Assembly: GCA_002753185.1 (NCBI GenBank)
Contig: PDZX01000004.1
Coordinates: forward strand, 56,143 to 120,142
Direction: 5' to 3'
From: Magnetococcales bacterium WMHbin3
GTDB lineage: Bacteria > Pseudomonadota > Magnetococcia > Magnetococcales > Magnetaquicoccaceae
Length of the DNA stretch: 64,000 nt
Made by a program: the position numbers and the translations under genes. The notes beneath the pieces were generated by a model. The model did not search any database. It was not told the DNA's origin and worked only from the letters and a program-made list of their open reading frames with translations. This document shows, piece by piece, positions 9,575 to 20,100 of the stretch (positions are counted from its first letter, which is position 1; each line of letters opens with the position of its first letter).

Positions 9575-11147
9575 GTCTCCTCTCGAATTCCAGTTCCACC
9601 CGCAGCCCACCCGGCGCGCCATTCCGGAACCGCATGCGCCCCCCATTCAGAAAGACCAGATGATGCACCACCGCCAGACCCAGTCCGGAGCCTCCGGATC
9701 GGGTGGTGAAGAACGGCTCGATCAGGCGGGGGAGCAACGTGTCCTCCACCCCGGGGCCGTCGTCGCTCACCACCACCCGCACCCGCTCCCGCGTCCGGCG
9801 CGCTTCCACCTCGCTGTTGCCCCGTTCCCCGGTCGCCTGCATGGCGTTGAGCAGCAGATTCCAAAAAATCTGCCGCAAATGTTCCGGATCGGCAAGCAGT
9901 TCCATCGGCTCCTCCGGCAGCCGCAACGCCAGCTCCCGGCTCCCCCAGCGGGGATCCAGCCGCAACCGGTCGGTCATCTCCGCGAGAAACGTCGGCAAAT
10001 TCACCGGGCGGGGCGTGGGCCTGGCCGGACGCGACAAGGCCAGGAAATCGGTCGTCAATTGCTTCAGGCGGTTCACCTCCTCCTGGATGATGGCCACGCA
10101 GCGGGTCTCTCTCGGCTCCTTGGGGGCGAGCATCTGCGCTGCGGAGAGAATGGCGGCCAGGGGATTGCGGATCTCGTGCGCCATGCCCGCCGCCATGCGA
10201 CCGGTCAGGGCCAGCCGCTCCTTGAGCGCCAACTCCCGCTCCAGGCGTTTCATGGTGGTGAGGTCCCGGATCACCAGCAAGGCGCCGATCCGCTCTCCCA
10301 GGCGATCATGCAGCGGGGAGAGGTTCACGCCCCAGATGCGCTCCTGGCGGGGGATTTCCATCTGGACCTCCTCGCCGCGTGCCTGATCCAGCACCCATTG
10401 GAACTCCGGCAGCAGGGTGTGCAGGGGTTGACCCGGCATCTCGACGGCCATCTCCAGCAGCTCCCGCGCCCCCGGATTGACGGCGCGGATGATCCCCTGA
10501 TTGTTCACGGAGATCAAGCCGTAGGGCATGGCGGTCACGATCTGCTCCTGGAGGGCGGTCAGATCGGCCAGACTGTCGGTCTGGCGATCGAAGGCCTGTC
10601 GCCAGAGGTCCGCGCGTTGCACCAGGGCGCCCCCCAGCAGGGCGGTCAGGAAACAGGCCCCGCCATGCCACAGGAAACCCCACAACAACACCGGCGCCGG
10701 CTCCACGGGTTTCTTCGCCAGCAGGGTGGTCAGGGAGAGCATCCCGGCGGAGAGGATCAGGATCATTCCCGCCGTCAGCAGGGCCTCGCGGCGGCCCAGC
10801 AGCAGGGCGGCATTCAGGGTGACCAGGGTGTTGAGAAACAAAAACGGGCTGTCGAAACTGCCGGTGAGAATCGCCAGGATCGTCACCAACAGCGGGTCCA
10901 GGGCGCATTGCAGCCGTGCCGGGATCTCCGGATTGACGCCCCGCCGCAACCACCACAACTGGCCCAGGGTGAGCAGAAACAACCCCGCCACGAACCACCC
11001 CAACGCGGAACGCACGGCATAATACGGCCCCACCCTCGCCACCGAGGTCTGCCACACGAACAGCAGCAGTCCGAACAGGATCACGAAGCGGGGCCAGAGC
11101 ATCAGAAGGAGCTGGCGCGCGCGCGGCGTGACGGGGAGGGTGGTCAT
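9552..11147 (-). CDS. pilS: Sensor histidine kinase, PilS type
   Basis: A 531-residue inner-membrane kinase. The N terminus has about six membrane helices (residues 15-190), as in PilS. A PAS domain follows (QIVTAMPYGLISVNNQGIIR), then HisKA with the phospho-His in MAAGMAHEIRNPLAAI, and HATPase with N, G1 and G2 boxes (NLLLNAMQAT, DDGPGV, GSGLGLAVVHHL). It is expected to phosphorylate PilR. ATG 11147 is 8 bases after the pilC stop and has no good Shine-Dalgarno, suggesting translational coupling. Confidence 0.88.
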   Translation of the reverse strand: MTTLPVTPRARQLLLMLWPRFVILFGLLLFVWQTSVARVGPYYAVRSALGWFVAGLFLLTLGQLWWLRRGVNPEIPARLQCALDPLLVTILAILTGSFDSPFLFLNTLVTLNAALLLGRREALLTAGMILILSAGMLSLTTLLAKKPVEPAPVLLWGFLWHGGACFLTALLGGALVQRADLWRQAFDRQTDSLADLTALQEQIVTAMPYGLISVNNQGIIRAVNPGARELLEMAVEMPGQPLHTLLPEFQWVLDQARGEEVQMEIPRQERIWGVNLSPLHDRLGERIGALLVIRDLTTMKRLERELALKERLALTGRMAAGMAHEIRNPLAAILSAAQMLAPKEPRETRCVAIIQEEVNRLKQLTTDFLALSRPARPTPRPVNLPTFLAEMTDRLRLDPRWGSRELALRLPEEPMELLADPEHLRQIFWNLLLNAMQATGERGNSEVEARRTRERVRVVVSDDGPGVEDTLLPRLIEPFFTTRSGGSGLGLAVVHHLVFLNGGRMRFRNGAPGGLRVELEFERRHGGNPGM

Positions 11148-11155
11148 GGGCCGCG

Positions 11156-12352
11156 TCAGCCCACCACGGATCCCATCTGGAAGATGGGCAGGTACATGGC
11201 CACCACCAAGCCGCCGATCAGCACCCCCAGGATCACCAGGATGATCGGTTCCAGCAGGGCGGTGAGGTTGTCCACTGCCCGGTCCACCTCGGCCTCGTAG
11301 AAATCCGCGACCTTTTCCAGCATGGTTTCCAGATTGCCGGTGGATTCGCCGATGCCGATCATCTGGGTGACCATGGGCGGAAAGATCCCGGAAGCCCCCA
11401 GCGGCTCGGCGAGGGTGCGTCCCTCGGCGATGGAGGAGCGGGCGCCCATGACCGCCTCCTCGACGATTTTGTTGCCGGCGGTGCGGGCCACGTTCGTCAG
11501 GCTGTCGAGAATGGGTGTTCCGGCGGCGATCATGGTGCCGAAGGTGCGGGCGAAGCGTGCCACCGCCGACTTGCGCAGGATATTGCCGAAGATCGGCAAT
11601 TGCAGGGCGAGTTTGTCCATTTGGTAGTGAAACGCGGGATTTTTTTTGTAGAGATTCGAGAAGGAGTAGCTGGCCGCGCCGACGGCGATCAGCACCAGCC
11701 ACCAGTTGGACTGGGTCCATTCGGAAATGGCGATCACCACGCGGGTCGGCAGGGGCAGTTCCGCGCCGAACCCCTTGAAGAGATCGGCGAAGGTGGGCAC
11801 CACGAAGACCATCAGCACCCCGGTGATGATGAAGGCGATGACGATCACCGCGATGGGATAGGTCATGGCCGATTTCACCTTGGCCTTCAAGGCGGCCGAT
11901 TTCTCCTTGTAGATGGCCAGTCGGTTGAGCACTGTCTCCAGGATGCCCGACTGTTCGCCGGCCTGGATCAGGTTGATGAACAGTTCGTCGAACATGGAGG
12001 GTTCCTTGGCCAGGGCGTCCGCGAGGGTGGTGCCCGCCTCGATATCGGCCTTGACGCGCAGGGTGACGTCTTGCAGGGTGACGTTTTCCGCGCCCTTGGC
12101 GGCCAGATCGAAGCAGGAGACCAGTGGCAATCCGGCTCCCACCATGGTGGCCAACTGTCGGGTGAAGACCACCACCTCCATTTCGGTGATTTTGCCTTTT
12201 TTGCGTTTGCTGGCGGGTTTTTTTCTGGCCGTGGGATTCTTGAGTCCTTGCTTGCGCAGTTGGGCGAGCACCAGGCCGACGTTGGCGCCTTCCATTTCCC
12301 CTTTTCGTTTTTCGCCGGTTTTGGAAACGGCTTCCCACTGATAGATATCCAT
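11156..12352 (-). CDS. pilC: Type IV pilus inner-membrane platform protein PilC
   Basis: A 398-residue polytopic protein that anchors the pilus assembly ATPases. It has two GspF-type domains, each with the pattern of cytoplasmic helices followed by membrane helices (FTRQLATMVGAGLPLVSCFD and FARTFGTMIAAGTPILDSL). About three membrane spans are visible. ATG 12352 (MDIYQWEAVSKTGEK) has GGAGG 7 bases upstream. The reading frame stays open for 64 more codons upstream, but that part is encoded by the inverted-repeat element and is not pilC-like. The pilus ATPase genes (pilB, pilT) are not in the window. Confidence 0.93.
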   Translation of the reverse strand: MDIYQWEAVSKTGEKRKGEMEGANVGLVLAQLRKQGLKNPTARKKPASKRKKGKITEMEVVVFTRQLATMVGAGLPLVSCFDLAAKGAENVTLQDVTLRVKADIEAGTTLADALAKEPSMFDELFINLIQAGEQSGILETVLNRLAIYKEKSAALKAKVKSAMTYPIAVIVIAFIITGVLMVFVVPTFADLFKGFGAELPLPTRVVIAISEWTQSNWWLVLIAVGAASYSFSNLYKKNPAFHYQMDKLALQLPIFGNILRKSAVARFARTFGTMIAAGTPILDSLTNVARTAGNKIVEEAVMGARSSIAEGRTLAEPLGASGIFPPMVTQMIGIGESTGNLETMLEKVADFYEAEVDRAVDNLTALLEPIILVILGVLIGGLVVAMYLPIFQMGSVVG

Positions 12353-12383
12353 GTCCGCGCCTCCACGCATCTTATCGGACAAA

Positions 12384-12551
12384 ATTATTAGGGGTCCAGG
12401 GGGATTATCCCCTTGGTATCTTGCACTCTTCTCAAGAAGCCTTTTGCGCGAAAAAAGCTTTTTGAGAAGAGCGCGATGAAAGTCAACGTCCCAAGTGCTC
12501 ACGCGCCCTTGGATCACACCAGGGGGATAATCACCCTGGACCACTAATAAT
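12384..12551. repeat. 168-bp inverted-repeat element (MITE-like), complete copy
   Basis: The ends are inverted copies of one sequence: ATTATTAGGGGTCCAGGGGG at 12384-12403, and the complement of its variant at the other end (ATTATTAGTGGTCCAGGG, read on the minus strand from 12551). A second, 5'-only copy starts at 46017. The whole unit can fold into a long hairpin. An inner pair, CTCTTCTCAA and TTGAGAAGAG, flanks its middle (about 12427-12465). It lies exactly between the stop of the MFS gene (12552) and pilC, so it probably separates their transcription. It has no coding capacity of its own, and no clear target-site duplication is seen. Confidence 0.8.
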
Positions 12552-13880
12552 TTAGATTTTTATCAAGTTTTTGATCCAAACGGCAAAGCGATCCAGGAAT
12601 TCCGGCAACAGACCATAAATATAAATCGCCACGGCGGCATTGCAAAGCGCAGCGGTGGCGAACAGCCACGGGATCGTCAGCCCACGGTCGAACAGCAAAG
12701 CGGCGACCAGGGCGCCGGATACCATGAAGCATGCATTGTAAATGTTGTTGGAGGCGATGATCCGCGCCCGGTGCGAAACCGGAGAACGCTGCTGCACCAG
12801 AGCATATAACGGGACGATGAAAAATCCCCCAAAGGTGCCGAGCAGAACCAGATCGGCCAGGATGCGCCAAATCACCGGCCTGCCCAGCATCTCCACCACC
12901 CCCACTGGGGTTGCGGCCACAAGACCATCCGGGGAAGCCCAGGCCAGATCCAGCCCGAATACCGTCAGGCCGATGGAACCAAGCGGCACCAAACCCAGCT
13001 CCACCCGCCCGCCGGACAATCGCTCGCAGGCCAGGGAACCGATGCTGATGCCAATGGTGAATGTGAACAGCAACAACGTCACCACTCCCTCCCCGCCTCC
13101 CAACACATTGCGCGTGTAGGCGGGAAATTGCGCCAGAAACAGGGCACCATACAGCCAGAACCAGGAAATGCCGAGAATGGCGAGAAAAACCGCCCGCTCT
13201 GCACGCGGCAGCAACAACGTGCGCCAGGTCAACACCAGGAAATTCGTCTCGATGCGCAAACCGGCATCCGGAGGTGGGGCGGCGGGAATGAAACGACTGG
13301 CCAAATACCCCCCGCCGGCGATGAGCAACCCGGCCAACGTGATGACATCCCCTGCCCCGGCATGACTGGCCAGCAGACCGCCCAGCAACGTGCCGACCAG
13401 AATGGCGACAAAGGTGCCCGCCTCGATCAGGGCATTGCCGCCAATCAACTCCTCCTCCCGCAGGTGCTCTGGCAGCAAGGCATACTTGATCGGACCAAAG
13501 AACGTGGAATGGAGGCCGAGCAGAAACAAGGCACCGAACAGAATGACAATCTCGCGCGCCAGAAAACCCGCGCCAGCAACCAGCACGATGAGAATTTCCA
13601 ACAGTTTCACCAGTCGGGCGAGCCGCGCCTTGTCGAACTTGTCGGCCAGTTGACCGGCACTGGCGGAAAAGAGCAGAAACGGCAGCATGAAAATCCCCGC
13701 CGCCAGATTGGCCACCACCTCCGGGGCCAGGGAGGTCCAGTCGGCGGCGTGAAAGGTGAGCAGCACGATCATGGCGTTCTTGATTACGTTGTCGTTGAGC
13801 GCACCCAGGAACTGGGTGACGAACAACGGCAGAAAACGCCGGGTGGCCAACAGGCCGGATTGATGCACGGAAGGGTTCAT
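12552..13880 (-). CDS. MFS transporter, LplT (lysophospholipid) type
   Basis: A 442-residue protein with about 12 membrane helices. The N terminus (RFLPLFVTQFLGALNDNVIKNAM), GQLADKFDKARL and STFFGPIKYALLPEHL match the LplT family. LplT flips lysophospholipids inward so that Aas can re-acylate them. In many bacteria this domain is fused to Aas; here Aas is separate at 27.2 kb. Its stop codon abuts the repeat element. The downstream-lying amidohydrolase gene on the same strand overlaps its ATG by 4 bases (ATGA), so it is translated second in a coupled pair. Substrate is inferred from family only. Confidence 0.8.
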   Translation of the reverse strand: MNPSVHQSGLLATRRFLPLFVTQFLGALNDNVIKNAMIVLLTFHAADWTSLAPEVVANLAAGIFMLPFLLFSASAGQLADKFDKARLARLVKLLEILIVLVAGAGFLAREIVILFGALFLLGLHSTFFGPIKYALLPEHLREEELIGGNALIEAGTFVAILVGTLLGGLLASHAGAGDVITLAGLLIAGGGYLASRFIPAAPPPDAGLRIETNFLVLTWRTLLLPRAERAVFLAILGISWFWLYGALFLAQFPAYTRNVLGGGEGVVTLLLFTFTIGISIGSLACERLSGGRVELGLVPLGSIGLTVFGLDLAWASPDGLVAATPVGVVEMLGRPVIWRILADLVLLGTFGGFFIVPLYALVQQRSPVSHRARIIASNNIYNACFMVSGALVAALLFDRGLTIPWLFATAALCNAAVAIYIYGLLPEFLDRFAVWIKNLIKI

Positions 13881-15094
13881 GTCGGACTCCCGATAAAAAA
13901 GGAGCGGGTGGCGAAGATGCCAGGGGCGAACCGCCGTCCACCAGCCGTCAGATGCCGCTTGAGCACGAAATCGAACAGTAATGGATGCCAGGTTTGCAAC
14001 TCCTCCAGTACCGGGACCACCTCCGGCGCCAGCAAACCGGCCCGCGCGAAGCGCCGGGGCGAGATCAACGGCAGGATGCCAGGCAAGGGATAGTCGCTGC
14101 CGTTGAGCAGACGCCCATGCCAGTCGTCCCGCTCCAGAAGGAAGCGCACGACCCGTGGCTCCCGGTTGCGCAGGGTGATGGCGGAGATGTCGCCGAACAG
14201 ACGACCACGATGATCGGGATGATCCATCATGCGGGCGAAAAGGTCGAAACCAGCCATTTCCCGGTTGTCATGATCCATATCCTCCTCCTCGCCCAGGGAG
14301 GCGCAGTGGGCGACAATGACCCGCACCCCCGCCTCCAGCGCCCGGCGCAGCCGCAAAGGATTGCCGAAGGCCGTCACGCCCATGCCCCGCACCGCCTTCT
14401 CTTCTCCGGCGTGGGAGAGCAGCGGCATGTCGAGCCGCGCCATGGCCCGGTAGAAGGGGTCGCAACGCCCATCCGCCGGGTCGATGCCCATGGCGGGCGG
14501 CAACCACTTCACGGCGCGCGCTCCCTCGGCATGCGCCTGATGCAGGGCATCCACGGCATCCGCCCGATAGGGGTGAATCGAGGCGATCCACTCGAAGGCT
14601 TCCGGGTGGCTTTTGGCCAGGCTGCGGGCATGAGCGTTGGGGACGAAGAAGGCGCTACGCTCCGGCAGCGGCTGCCCGGCCTCGGAATGGGCGCGGTCGA
14701 AGGCCAGCAACATCAGCTTGACGCCAGGGGGCAAGCTGGCATGCAGCTCGCGCAACCGATGCAAATAACTGTTATCAACATGGCCCGGCCGGTCGTCCAC
14801 GCAGCCGCCATTGAGATAGAACAGGCGTTGCAGTTGCAGCCAGGGATGCCACGGCGACTCCATTTCCGGGGCCAGGGCAATGCCGCTGCCGGAATCGCCG
14901 TTGCCAGCGATGTGGACATGACAATCCCAGACCTCCCGCGCGTCGATCCCCTGCCAGGCGGCGGTCACCAGGGGATGTCCGGCCAAGGCGGCGGGCACTC
15001 CCCGGTGGCAGGGATTGCGCAGGCCACACCCGGACATGGCCAGGAGACCAAATCCACCCAGAGTGGTGCGAAGAAAACGTCGGCGTGTGTTCAT
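13877..15094 (-). CDS. Amidohydrolase-family lipoprotein
   Basis: A 405-residue protein with a Tat-like N terminus (MNTRRRFLRTTLGGFG) and a lipobox (LLAMSGC, Cys at about 22), so an exported lipoprotein is predicted. The metal-dependent hydrolase fold is marked by VWDCHVHIAGNG near residue 58, the HAGEEKAVRGMG strand, VIVAHCASLG and LLNGSDYPLPG (late Asp). This is the TIM-barrel amidohydrolase_2 pattern. Substrate is unknown. ATG 15094 is preferred because it exposes the signal; an in-frame start at 15190 would bury it. It is coupled to the LplT-like gene (4-base overlap), and the HAD gene lies 10 bases upstream. Confidence 0.75.
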   Translation of the reverse strand: MNTRRRFLRTTLGGFGLLAMSGCGLRNPCHRGVPAALAGHPLVTAAWQGIDAREVWDCHVHIAGNGDSGSGIALAPEMESPWHPWLQLQRLFYLNGGCVDDRPGHVDNSYLHRLRELHASLPPGVKLMLLAFDRAHSEAGQPLPERSAFFVPNAHARSLAKSHPEAFEWIASIHPYRADAVDALHQAHAEGARAVKWLPPAMGIDPADGRCDPFYRAMARLDMPLLSHAGEEKAVRGMGVTAFGNPLRLRRALEAGVRVIVAHCASLGEEEDMDHDNREMAGFDLFARMMDHPDHRGRLFGDISAITLRNREPRVVRFLLERDDWHGRLLNGSDYPLPGILPLISPRRFARAGLLAPEVVPVLEELQTWHPLLFDFVLKRHLTAGGRRFAPGIFATRSFFIGSPT

Positions 15095-15104
15095 TCCGGA
15101 TAAA

Positions 15105-16058
15105 TCACCCCCCGATCGACGCAACCACGTAGTCGGGCCGAATGCCACGCACGGCACACAAGGAATCCAACTCCCCCTCCATGCCGACATACGCCCCGGA
15201 CAGGGTCAGACAACTGGCGAACCCCATGGCCTTGGCCCCCAGAATGTCCGTGTCCAAGGTGTCCCCAACCATCAGGATACGCGCGGCGGGCACCCCGGGA
15301 AAACGGCGCCACGCCTCCCGAAAAATCGGCGCGAAGGGCTTGCCGATCCCCTCCAGCGGCAATTGGAACCGATCGGCCAAATCCATGGCGGTGAACCCGG
15401 CCACCACCTCCATGACCCCATCACCGGCTGGTGCCACCAGATCCGGATTGGCCAACAATACGGGCAACGGCTTTCTGGCCAGCAAATGATTCAACAACAC
15501 CTCCTGCTCCCCGCCATAATAATCCCGGTTGCTGCACATGAGCACATATTCGGCCTCCTCCAAACAACCACCAGGACGATTCACCATCCATGTTTCCGCA
15601 CCTGGGGCATAATGCTCGGCGCTCGCGCTACTCCCCACCAGAAAATAAGGACGATCCCGATAACGCGACCCGGCAACGAAATGGCCCACCGCCATGCCGG
15701 AGGAGAGAATATGCTCCGCGCGCAAGGGAAAGCCCATCCCGTTCAACCGGCGCAATATCCCCCCCGGCGACTGGGAGGCATTGTTGGACACCACCAACAG
15801 GGAACGACCCGCCGCCAACAACGCCGACACCACCTCCGGAGCACCGGGAATCGGCTGCCCGCCCACATTCAATACCCCAAAGGCATCCAACAGGATCACC
15901 TCGTAACGGTCGGCCAACGCAAGAAACGCCACCGGCTCCATGGCCCCGTGTCGCAATACCCCATCCAGCCCGGCCACCTCCCGGCACATCATCTCCCGAT
16001 ACCTGGCATAACGACCCGTCAACGTCTCCCGCGACCCAATGCCCGGCTTCTCACCCAT
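15105..16058 (-). CDS. HAD-superfamily class IIA phosphatase
   Basis: A 317-residue NagD-like hydrolase. The nucleophile motif is LLDAFGVLNVGG, with the second motif-I Asp replaced by Phe. That is usual for the TIGR01459-like branch rather than a defect. Motif II is VSNNASQSP, the Lys is in GIGKPFAPIF, and the last motif is MVGDTLDTDILGA. It probably dephosphorylates a small metabolite. ATG 16058 has AGGG 6 bases upstream; ATG 16064 is too close to it. It is divergent from the LysR gene (143 bases) and heads a probable three-gene unit with the amidohydrolase and the LplT-like transporter. Confidence 0.82.
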   Translation of the reverse strand: MGEKPGIGSRETLTGRYARYREMMCREVAGLDGVLRHGAMEPVAFLALADRYEVILLDAFGVLNVGGQPIPGAPEVVSALLAAGRSLLVVSNNASQSPGGILRRLNGMGFPLRAEHILSSGMAVGHFVAGSRYRDRPYFLVGSSASAEHYAPGAETWMVNRPGGCLEEAEYVLMCSNRDYYGGEQEVLLNHLLARKPLPVLLANPDLVAPAGDGVMEVVAGFTAMDLADRFQLPLEGIGKPFAPIFREAWRRFPGVPAARILMVGDTLDTDILGAKAMGFASCLTLSGAYVGMEGELDSLCAVRGIRPDYVVASIGG

Positions 16059-16201
16059 CGTCATCCCTTTCTTTAAGCAATTTTGTTGCACCCATTTTTT
16101 TCCTATACAACCATCAAAAAATTTTTTAACATTTGGCACGGGGAGCACATTACAAGAACACAATCCACTCATCACTCGAACTTGGCGAAAGGGATCGCAC
16201 C

Positions 16202-17125
16202 ATGAGTTTCTCCGATACGCGTTTGCGCGTTTTTTATTCGGTTGCCAAGCACCTTTCGTTCACACGCGCCGCCGAGGAACTCTATCTGACCCAACCGGCG
16301 GTCACCTTTCAAATCCGGCAATTGGAGGAACATTTCAATACCCGGCTCTTCGACCGCCACCACAACCGCATCTCCCTGACCGAAGCGGGCCAACTGGTCT
16401 TCAACTACTCGGAACGCATCCTGGAACTCTACCGGGAGACGGAGAAGGCCATCAACGAAATGACCGGCGTCACCCGCGGGGTGGTCAAGCTGGGGGCGAC
16501 CACCACCCTGGGGGAATATCTCCTGCCCCGCCTGCTGAGCGGCTACCACGAGGACTTTCCTGGGGTGCAGATCCGCCTGACCGTCCACAACACCCGCATG
16601 GTGGTGCGCCGGCTGGAGGACGCCACCATCGACGTCGGCATGGTGGAAGGCCCGGTCAACAACAAGAATATCGTGGTCTCCCCCTGCATGGAGGACGAAC
16701 TGGTCCTGATCATGGCCCCCAACCACCCCCTGGCCAAACTGGACGAAATCCCGGTACACCGGCTCAAGGAGTACCCCTTCGTCTCCCGCGAGGAAGGCTC
16801 CGGAACCCGCGCGGTCATCGCCGACCTGCTGAGCAAATACGGGGTCAATTACGAACAACTGGACATCATCCTGGAAATGGGCGCCACGGAATCGGTCAAG
16901 GCCGCAGTGGAAGGCGGCGTCGGTTTCAGTATCGTCTCCCTGATCTCCTTGCGCAAGGAGTTGATCCTGAAAAGCCTGGTGACCCGGCGTCTCAAGGAAG
17001 GCCCACTGAAACGACGCCTCAATTTTGTCTACCAGAAACAGAAATTCCGTTCCAAGGCGGTCGAGGAGTTCCTCGTCTACGCCCAGGCGGAGTGCGCCAA
17101 GCTCAAGGAAAAACCGCTCACCTGA
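16202..17125 (+). CDS. LysR-family transcriptional regulator
   Basis: A 307-residue regulator. The N-terminal winged helix-turn-helix is LRVFYSVAKHLSFTRAAEEL followed by TQPAVTFQIRQLE, near residues 7-40. A two-lobed effector domain follows (VVKLGATTTLGEYLLPRLL at about 90). It resembles the CbbR/CysB-like group, but the effector cannot be read from sequence. AAGGGA lies 9 bases before ATG 16202; the frame runs 23 codons further upstream without homology. It is divergent from the HAD gene, a frequent target arrangement. Its last 8 bases overlap the convergent hybrid kinase. Confidence 0.9.
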   Translation: MSFSDTRLRVFYSVAKHLSFTRAAEELYLTQPAVTFQIRQLEEHFNTRLFDRHHNRISLTEAGQLVFNYSERILELYRETEKAINEMTGVTRGVVKLGATTTLGEYLLPRLLSGYHEDFPGVQIRLTVHNTRMVVRRLEDATIDVGMVEGPVNNKNIVVSPCMEDELVLIMAPNHPLAKLDEIPVHRLKEYPFVSREEGSGTRAVIADLLSKYGVNYEQLDIILEMGATESVKAAVEGGVGFSIVSLISLRKELILKSLVTRRLKEGPLKRRLNFVYQKQKFRSKAVEEFLVYAQAECAKLKEKPLT

Positions 17126-20100
17126 ACGGCATGGCCACCCGCCGAATGGCGGCGAGCAACTCCCGCTTGCCGATCGGCTTGCTCAAATGGAAATCGCATC
17201 CGGCGGCCAGGCTCTCGCCGGCCTTTTCCGCGCCGGCATGGGCGCTCAATGCCCCGATCGCCATCGGTCGCCTGCCGCTCGCCCGTTCCCATTGACGGAT
17301 CGCCAGGGTGAGGGCATAGCCATCCATGCGGGGCATCTCGATATCGGTCAACAACAAATCGAACGGCTCGGCCTGGATACGGCACAACGCCTCCTCGCCG
17401 TTGTCCACCACCACCAGCCCATGGGGACTCTTCTTGAGATAACCCACGAACAGGAATTGATTTTCCGGTGAATCCTCGGCCAGGAGAATGCGCAACGACC
17501 GTTCGCTTTCCGACGGTTGGGACGTGGCGACGGCCTCGGATGGCCGCGCCTCCGCTGGCGGCGCCAAACGGATCGGCAGGCTGAAGTGAAACCGGCTGCC
17601 CACGCCCGGTTGGCTCTCCACCCCCAACGCACCCCCCATCAGTTCCACCAGCCGGTGGGCAATGGCCAACCCCAGACCGGTCCCGCCATATCGACGGCCG
17701 ATGCCGGAATCGGCCTGGGTGAAATGCTCGAATATGCGCTGCAAATGCTCCTCGGCAATGCCGATCCCGCTGTCGGTCACGGCAAACAGCAGATGGTCCG
17801 GATGCCGGGGATCGGGTTGCAGGTTCAGCCGGATCTCCCCCGTTTGCGTGAACTTGACGGCATTGCCCAGCAAATTGATCAATACCTGCCGCAGCCGCCC
17901 CTCATCCCCCATCAGCCGCTCCGGCGCTTCGGCGGCCACCTCCTCGACCAGGGCCAGGCCCTTTGCCTCGGCGGCCATGCGCATCAACAGCGCCGTCTCA
18001 TGCACCAGCACCGTGGGGGAGAACGGCGCGTCGATCAGGGAAAAACGGCCCGCCTCCAGACGGGAATAGTCCAACACGTCGTTGATCACCCCCAGCAACG
18101 CCCTGCCCGAACGGTGCATCACCTCCACCAGTCGGCGCTGCTCGGGATCCAGGCTTTCCTCCAGCAGCAGATCCGACATCCCCAGCACCACATTCATCGG
18201 CGTGCGGATCTCATGGCTCATGGCGGCGAGAAATTCACTCTTGGCGCGCGAGGCCGATTCGGCGCTCCGTTTGGCCGACTCCAACATCCGTTCGGCCTGC
18301 TTTTGCGCCGTGATGTCCGTGGACACCCCGCTCAGACCCCAGATGGCCCCGGCCTCGTCCGCGATGGCGCGCTTGGCCTCCAGGTAAACCCGTGCTTCCC
18401 CGGCTTGCAACGGCGTCACCACCATCTCCGTGACGCTCGGCGCGCCAGTGGTCAAGACCCGTTCATCGACCTCCCGCAGACGGGCCTGATCCCCGGTGGC
18501 AAAAAAATCTTCGTCCTTCTTGCCGACCAGCGCCGCGGCGGAACAGCCGAACAGCTCCAGGGTGAGGCGGTTGGCATAGACATAGCGCCGCTGCCGATCC
18601 TTGATGTAGATATACGCCTCCATGTCGTTCATGATGTCGGTCAAACGCTCGTTCTTGACCAGTTCCTCGCGCAGGCGGTCGGTCATCCGCGTGGCCAGCT
18701 GCCGCGCCCGCCGCTCGCCATGGATCAGCAGCCAGGTCACCAGGGTCAGCAACCCCGTGGCAATCAACCCGCCCGCCAGTATGAACCGGGAACGGCGCCC
18801 ATCCAGACCCGCCTCGAACTCCTTGCGGGAGGAGACGAGGATGGTCCAGGGACGTTTGGCGATGTCGATGACCCGGCTGACCGTAAAAAGCGCCGTGTGC
18901 GGTTTTCCTTCCGCCACGGAGTCGTCCGAGTCGTACAGCAACGCCTCCGGGGTGCGGCAGGCACAGTCATGGATCTCCAGATCGAAACTGGCGGGATGGG
19001 CGCCCAGAATATCGGCCATCAGATCCCTCATGCGAAACGCGGCATACGCCCATCCCACCAGCGCCACCCGGCGTTCCTCGACCGACGCCAGCGGCTGATC
19101 GTGCCGGTAAATGGGGAAAAACACCCAAAAGCCCGTCCGGTTGTCTCCGGTATCCTCCCGATCCAGGGTCGTCTTGCCGGAGGCCGCAGATCGCCCGGTA
19201 TCCCGCGCCTGCTCCAAGGCGCTCCTCAGGACAGGTTCCGTCAGGAGATCATGGCCGAATGCCCGAAGATGGCCTCCCTCCATAGGCTCCAGATAGAGCA
19301 CCGGAGCATGCATGGTCCGCTCGCCGGAGGGCCACACGTCGAAATCGGCGAACCCCTCCTCCCGCACGGCCCGCACGACGTCTTCCTTCCGGTCGGCCGC
19401 GAGCATGGGCATGAATCCCAATCCCTGAATGCCCGGGTAGTTCTCCTGAAGTTGCTGGCGCGCCACATAACGCCGGAACGCCGTCCGGTCCACTTGTCCC
19501 GCCGCGTCGAACAGGCCATGCACCCCGCGCAGGATCCGCCGATAGGCCTCCATGCGCCGTTGGATATCGTGGATGATGGCGCGCGCCTCTACGTCGAAAT
19601 CCACCTTCAGGGCGTTGACGGCATCCTCTCTGGCCAGGTGATGCCCAAAAAGGGTCCCCCCCAACCCGGCGGCCAGCGTCAGCCAGTGCAAGTGGGCCAA
19701 GGGCCGGACAGCCCGCAGCGGCGGAAGAGGGCGTTTGGTCTTGCGCGGGGGCGGCAGTTCCAGAGGTTCGCGCAACCGCGTCTGCCAGCGGCGATGCATG
19801 AACCAGGCCCCCCCGGACAACCCGGTCAGCAGCAACGCCACACCCAGCCAGGCCAGCCAACTCCCGGCGGATCGGGATTCATGCAAGCCACCGCTCCAGC
19901 GGGCCTGGATGCGGAGCAACTCTTCCTGGCCGAGTTCCTCGAGCGCCTTGTCCAGGAGATCCCGCAGCAACGGCCAGTCGTTGCGCGCCGCCAGGCCGAG
20001 ACGATAAACGAAGGGGGTTTCGCCGCCAGAGCGCAGGTTGGTGATGCGCAAACGCTCGGTCCAATAGCCCGCCGTGGCCCGGTTGAGCAGGGCGCCATCC

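Noticed and set aside
8198..9709. Long plus-strand frames over pilR, pilS and pilC
   Set aside because: Antisense shadows in GC-rich sequence, with His/Gln-rich composition; the minus-strand genes carry all motifs.
12353..12544. N-terminal extension of PilC
   Set aside because: Encoded by the inverted-repeat element; PilC homology and a GGAGG site support ATG 12352.
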